A stretch of DNA of 6,700 nucleotides, from assembly GCA_042089915.1 (NCBI GenBank), contig JBELJZ010000035.1, positions 1 through 6,700 of the forward strand, written 5' to 3'. The notes beneath the pieces were generated by a model. The model worked only from the letters and a program-made list of their open reading frames with translations. It was not told the origin of the DNA and searched no databases. The position numbers were made by a program, and so were the translations under genes. Origin of the DNA: UBA8752 sp002172485. Its GTDB lineage: Bacteria; Bacteroidota; Bacteroidia; Flavobacteriales_D; Sanyastnellaceae. Shown here piece after piece: positions 6,601 to 6,700 of the stretch (its first letter is position 1; each line of letters starts with the position of its first letter).

Positions 6601-6700
6601 ATGGTAAACGTGGCAGACGTCGTGCTGAAATTGCCGCAGTCATCCGTGGCGGTGAAGGTCACCGTCACTGCACCCGTAGCAGCGCAGAGGTCGCTCAGGG
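636..6700 (-). CDS. Giant T9SS-secreted HYR-like repeat protein (adhesin-like), 5' end outside window
   Basis: The frame is open from the right window edge to a TGA at 638-636. The bases at 6669-6700 continue the same frame (LSDLCAATGA), which joins seamlessly to the repeat at residue 1, so the GTG at 6668 is internal and at least 10 more codons precede it. At least 2020 codons are visible. The protein consists of Ig-fold HYR-like repeats of 77-104 residues with conserved Cys (ITCP, VECDG, TDNCD, DDCGN) and an end motif FTI-x-D-T-T-A-P. Three repeats are split by inserted domains (residues 346-529, 816-995, 1664-1858). A short linker (1892-1919) leads to a T9SS type A sorting domain (1920-2010). 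The signal peptide must lie upstream of the window. Export through Sec and then T9SS follows from the tail; adhesion or binding outside the cell is inferred from architecture, by analogy with SprB-like and other giant Bacteroidota surface proteins. The codon usage almost wholly avoids TTA, CTA and TCA. A 100-N scaffold gap interrupts it (1956-2055), and part of the protein is missing there. The specific ligand is unknown. Confidence 0.95.
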   Translation of the reverse strand, partial: LSDLCAATGAVTVTFTATDDCGNFSTTSATFTIEDTTAPVISGNMTATIDCGDWACDADALEELGLFSVSEDCGDYTLSMTCTQGSGGCVTPISDYTIMVTATDECNNASTVFTQFVTLQDTEKPTLSVTAPAAYTTTLDASCMAMTDTDDAGMPTYTVDDNCDNAVDVQIDHEDGAQTPSCGSSYSFTRTFTVTATDHCMNVETVTVTQLITVNDEMDPVITCPADVIVECDGMGNASDLATFLAGASATDNCDTDVTITHDYEDGDLSDECGATGTVTVTFTATDDCDNDASCSATFTIVDTTAPAMGIAASPTTVECDGMGNAEELQAWLGNNGGAMASDDCSAVTWYNNYECALDAGDFLTYNQGSLGAANSEAGSDYLDANFATVFPNGVTVGCGEGYELNFTTADAVDTYLPCTGGAQDLVLTLGGTNPTEAAVDPTCWDNAFVSHLLTAKINVAFDAANAAYSASDFPVTGLIRTSGPLAGYSLGEIIALGDQVLGGCSSEFTPNQLRKALRDYNRNFDNGVNLGRYQLPGCDNSVTLSNGCGATGAVTVTFTAVDECGNSTSTSSTFTIEDTLGPDFAGSSADYTISCDDYSATTQYAVMAADDCSEATITIESNADVSGNGCAGTIYRVYKAVDACNNETTFGQTIALTDDTPPTVTITCPADYSADANATCSNDLSESTTGSATYTASDNCDNNLTEVLNYTDGERTYTCDGATEGSFTFVRTWKITVTDHCSNVTVETCDQNITITDNSAPSTPVITCPDDATVYLDANCTTDASATVTGEATATATDNCDSEVTYTITHSDGAPVYSCDQSEICMEELYSEDFEDETPANAANLCHDAAPYVPADNNWSLGPACMILTNGIPQLIEDAGDTHLLYNNEYSAGDEVFNSADIDITGLSTVRIAFDARSQGDMESSGPYLDQFEMFIVVDGTETSLYQANGHVDGTSGGGNSALVTHSFEDNVTVSGSTMSLRLKVKISGSGAQEQYGIDNLSICSVDDQAQGSYSFVRTWTAAATDNCDNTSAASTCEQTITVVDNLAPVLSCADMTVECDGAGNEADLASFLASATATDNCDSDVTITHDFTTLSDLCAETGAATVTFTAEDDCGNESTCTATFTIEDTTAPAAPTISGPADAQVYLDANCSTDASTAVTGEATATSSDACDAAPSVSVTHSDSEPTYSCTGDDATLEGSYTFVRTFTATATDACSNTSSASTYAQTITVTDNVKPSITCPENTTVECDGAGNAQALATFLAGATATDNCDTDVAITHDYAAGSITGGCSAYTGSVTVTFTATDDCGNSESCSATFTIQDITSPSITASNEVSIACDEYNANTAYSYSATDACSNVTTTIVDVEQSGACAGEYERTYTAEDECGNESTFVQIVKLTDDVAPTFNISCPENTTLYTDASCEADDSEATLGSATYSDVDDNCDNEVTMNVSSDDVVTPGCTGSYTIVRTWTITGTDHCNNVTTKTCSQTITVLDETAPTIQSPAMDSEVECDGSGNSAAFQTWLGNNAGAAATDACSGVTWSNNYVDXXXXXXXXXXXXXXXXXXXXXXXXXXXXXXXXXXEGSYTFDRVWTVTATDLCNNVTTQEHTQTIVVTDNMAPQFTETCDIMNEGTVGVCCVDNVGTVTIPDACDVEAADNCDTDVTITYSETYVGDFAPTSTVASFCASSTPEAYADGLSCNFKDPHSFVLFGLEGENVYFTSVGSGTVAQNVDGTWTLTQTLTNAENTGGMDISVTYGEAYSWTEWMNQSFPTGYKRDCGVLVDDHENWDYRIMESGSATGTGIYSGYSLMLAHAPANNYYAMQIGLGANNQNDNYGYSAWFMATGTMNTGTDGEQAVFFSGDLFGDLDCCLPWSIDRTYVAVDDCGNDNTFSYSVSVNGEDCADGALTNVSGSQDGDHTPVILGGAGDVLTGKTPIRVTNLQPNPTNDLSLLGFSVTQNMRLRVDMYTMDGLLVTELFDGIASPNVNHTLDIEADDLESGMYQIRLSSSQYLVVKKLLVTE
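639..911 (-). other. T9SS type A C-terminal sorting domain (Por secretion tail)
   Basis: Residues 1920-2010 are the last 91 of the protein. The opening motif NLQPNPTNDLSLLGF matches the x-PNP-x-x-D/N-x-L pattern that starts these tails. It is followed by alternating beta strands (RLRVDMYTMDG, LLVTELFDG, TLDIEADDLESG) and the usual ending G-x-Y-x-I/V-x-L then K-K-L-L-V-T-E. Such tails direct proteins through the outer-membrane T9SS translocon. In studied members the tail is cleaved by the PorU sortase and the protein is linked to surface A-LPS or released. This fixes the phylum and the extracellular location. Confidence 0.93.
912..1094 (-). repeat. C-terminal half of last HYR-like repeat plus linker
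   Basis: Residues 1859-1891 are the second half of the final repeat, recognisable by the strand SIDRTYVAVDDCGNDNTF, which aligns with the GSYSFVRTWTATATDNC strand of the other repeats. It lacks the FTI-x-D-T-T-A-P ending and instead closes at Cys1891. Residues 1892-1919 are a Gly/Asp/Ser-rich linker before the sorting domain. The repeat is the most diverged copy, as expected for the membrane-proximal or terminal unit of an array. Confidence 0.75.
1095..1679 (-). other. Inserted domain 3 in the last HYR-like repeat
   Basis: Residues 1664-1858 (195 aa) interrupt the last repeat between ITYSETYVGD and the resuming strand at SIDRTYVAVDDC. The segment has no HYR signature. It is rich in aromatic and Gly residues (HSFVLFGLEG, SWTEWMNQSFPTGYKRDCG, WDYRIMESGSATG, LMLAHAPANNYYAMQIGLG, NDNYGYSAWFMATG, DLFGDLDC). 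From memory, the combination of an Ala/Asn-W-x-x-W segment, a WD-x-Y/x-I region, an L-T/A-H-A/K-P stretch, G-x-x-x-N-NDNYG-x-S-x-W-F and a terminal G-D-L/I-x-x-D-L-D/S-C recurs in other secreted Bacteroidota proteins, often near the tail. It looks like an all-beta, possibly lectin-like fold. Function unknown. Confidence 0.7.
1680..1955 (-). repeat. HYR-like repeats between scaffold gap and inserted domain 3
   Basis: Residues 1572-1609 are the second half of an A-type repeat (EGSYTFDRVWTV, ATDLCNN, ending TDNMAP) whose first half lies in the gap. Residues 1610-1663 are the first half of the last repeat: it opens QFTETCDIMNEGTVGVCC, has the DNCD signature (ADNCDTDVTITYSETY) and is then split by inserted domain 3. 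The vicinal Cys pair at 1626-1627 is not seen in the other repeats. Confidence 0.85.
1956..2055. other. 100-N scaffold gap inside the adhesin gene
   Basis: This is a run of exactly 100 undetermined bases, the conventional placeholder for a gap of unknown size. The frame is intact across it only because 100 leaves one base over two codon-aligned remainders; that agreement carries little weight. The left and right flanks belong to different repeat subtypes (first half of a B' repeat at residues 1489-1537, second half of an A repeat from 1572), so the real missing sequence is probably longer than 100 bases. The gap falls in near-identical repeats, which explains the assembly break. Confidence 0.95.
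2058..3683 (-). repeat. HYR-like repeat block, seven whole or partial units
   Basis: In protein order: second half of the A' repeat split by inserted domain 2 (996-1040); B (1041-1124, VECDGAGNEADLASFLA); A' (1125-1228, VYLDANCSTDAS, GSYTFVRTF); B (1229-1316, VECDGAGNAQALATFLAG); C (1317-1393, ACDEYNANTAYSYSATDAC, ERTYTAEDECGN); A (1394-1488, LYTDASC, GSYTIVRTW, TDHCNN); first half of B' (1489-1537, VECDGSGNSAAFQTWLGNN, GVTWSNNY), cut by the gap. Each full unit ends in D-x-x-(A/S/K)-P. The Cys positions are conserved and probably form disulfides outside the cell. Confidence 0.9.
3684..4223 (-). other. Inserted domain 2, jelly-roll-like, inside an A' repeat
   Basis: Residues 816-995 (180 aa) are framed by Cys816 and Cys995. 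They split an A' repeat between THSDGAPVYSCDQSEI and the resuming strand GSYSFVRTW. The segment opens with LYSEDFED, holds NNWSLGPAC, LLYNNEYSAGDEVFNS, VRIAFDARSQGDMES, DQFEMFIVVDG, THSFEDNVTVSGSTMSLRLKV and closes with EQYGIDNLSIC. An opening F-x-D/E-x-E/F, a central strand pair with an R-x-x-F-D/E-A-R-x-x-G-x-M/L pattern, and a closing Y-G-I-D-N-L/V-x-I/V are typical of MAM-like or other carbohydrate-binding-type beta sandwiches, so a ligand-binding jelly roll is likely. The precise family is not identified. Confidence 0.75.
4224..5081 (-). repeat. HYR-like repeat block between inserted domains 1 and 2
   Basis: In protein order: second half of the B' repeat split by inserted domain 1 (530-573, GATGAVTVTFTAVDECGN, FTIEDTLGP); C (574-653, ISCDDYSATTQYAVMAADDC, YRVYKAVDACNNETTF); A (654-752, TITCPADYSADANATC, GSFTFVRTW, TDHCSN); first half of A' (753-815, TVYLDANCTTDAS, TATDNCDSEVTYTITHSDG). 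The order C then A is the same as at residues 30-210 and 1317-1488. Confidence 0.9.
5082..5633 (-). other. Inserted domain 1 inside a B' repeat
   Basis: Residues 346-529 (184 aa) are framed by Cys346 and Cys529 and split a B' repeat between VTWYNNYE and the resuming GATGAVTVTFTA strand. Recognisable parts are DFLTYNQGSLG, YLDANFATVFPNGVTVGCG, TADAVDTYLPCTGG, WDNAFVSHLLTAKINVAFD, GLIRTSGPLAGYSLGEIIALGDQVLGGC (read in two adjoining pieces) and LRKALRDYNRNFDNG. From memory this order (T-x-x-Q-G-x-x-G, then F-x-x-x-F-P-x-G-(L/V)-T-(I/V)-G-C, then A-V-x-x-(F/Y)-L-P, then L-x-A-x-(L/I)-x-V-x-F-D, then G-x-(S/T)-(V/L)-x-(Q/E)-(L/I), then L-x-x-A-(L/N)-x-x-(I/Y)-N-x-x-(F/Y)-D) is a conserved uncharacterised module of secreted Bacteroidota proteins. 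Unlike the repeats it includes predicted helices. Function unknown. Confidence 0.78.
5634..6700 (-). repeat. HYR-like repeat block at the upstream end of the visible protein
   Basis: In protein order: end of a B-type repeat running in from beyond the window (to residue 29, VTFTATDDCGN, FTIEDTTAP); C-like (30-115, IDCGDWACDADALEELG, TATDECNNAS); A (116-210, TLDASCMAMTDTD, SYSFTRTFTVTATDHC); B (211-297, ITCPADVIVECDGMGN, LATFLAGASATDNCD); first half of B' (298-345, VECDGMGNAEELQAWLGNN), which is then split by inserted domain 1. The first unit aligns with bases 6669-6700 still in frame, so the array continues to the right of the window. Confidence 0.9.

Noticed and set aside
6666..6668. GTG as the start codon of the giant gene
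   Set aside because: The same frame continues to the window edge and encodes the preceding part of a B-type repeat (LSDLCAATGA), so the true start and signal peptide are farther right.

Overview
The window is a piece of a Bacteroidota chromosome, most likely a marine or aquatic Flavobacteriales/Saprospiraceae-like lineage with unusually high GC (high fifties by eye, not counted). The evidence is a textbook type IX secretion (T9SS) type A sorting domain at the C-terminus of a giant secreted protein, long strings of hyalin-like (HYR-like) Ig-fold repeats ending in D-x-x-A-P, and a second gene with a Sec signal peptide and a module typical of secreted proteins from this phylum. A run of exactly 100 N marks a scaffold join, so the source is a draft or metagenome-assembled genome.

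Layout: everything real reads on the minus strand. From right to left: (1) 6700 to 636, a very large cysteine- and aspartate-rich surface/secreted protein, at least 2020 codons in the window and open at its 5' end beyond base 6700; (2) 612 to 583, a strong intrinsic terminator just after its stop codon; (3) 582 to 369, a short intergenic region with an imperfect inverted repeat; (4) 368 to 1, the first 122 codons of a second secreted protein, cut by the left window edge. Long plus-strand open frames over the giant gene are antisense shadows.

The giant protein is built from about 16 whole or broken HYR-like repeats of three recognisable subtypes (called A, B and C here). Three of the repeats are split by unrelated folded domains of about 180-195 residues, each placed in the same loop of the host repeat. 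The C-terminal 91 residues are the T9SS sorting domain. The likely picture is a long extracellular stalk carrying three side-presented domains, exported by T9SS and kept at the cell surface or released; adhesion or ligand binding is an inference. The terminator between the genes argues that the second gene has its own promoter and is not co-transcribed. Residue numbers below count from the codon at 6666-6668 as residue 1; this is a numbering convention, not the true start.
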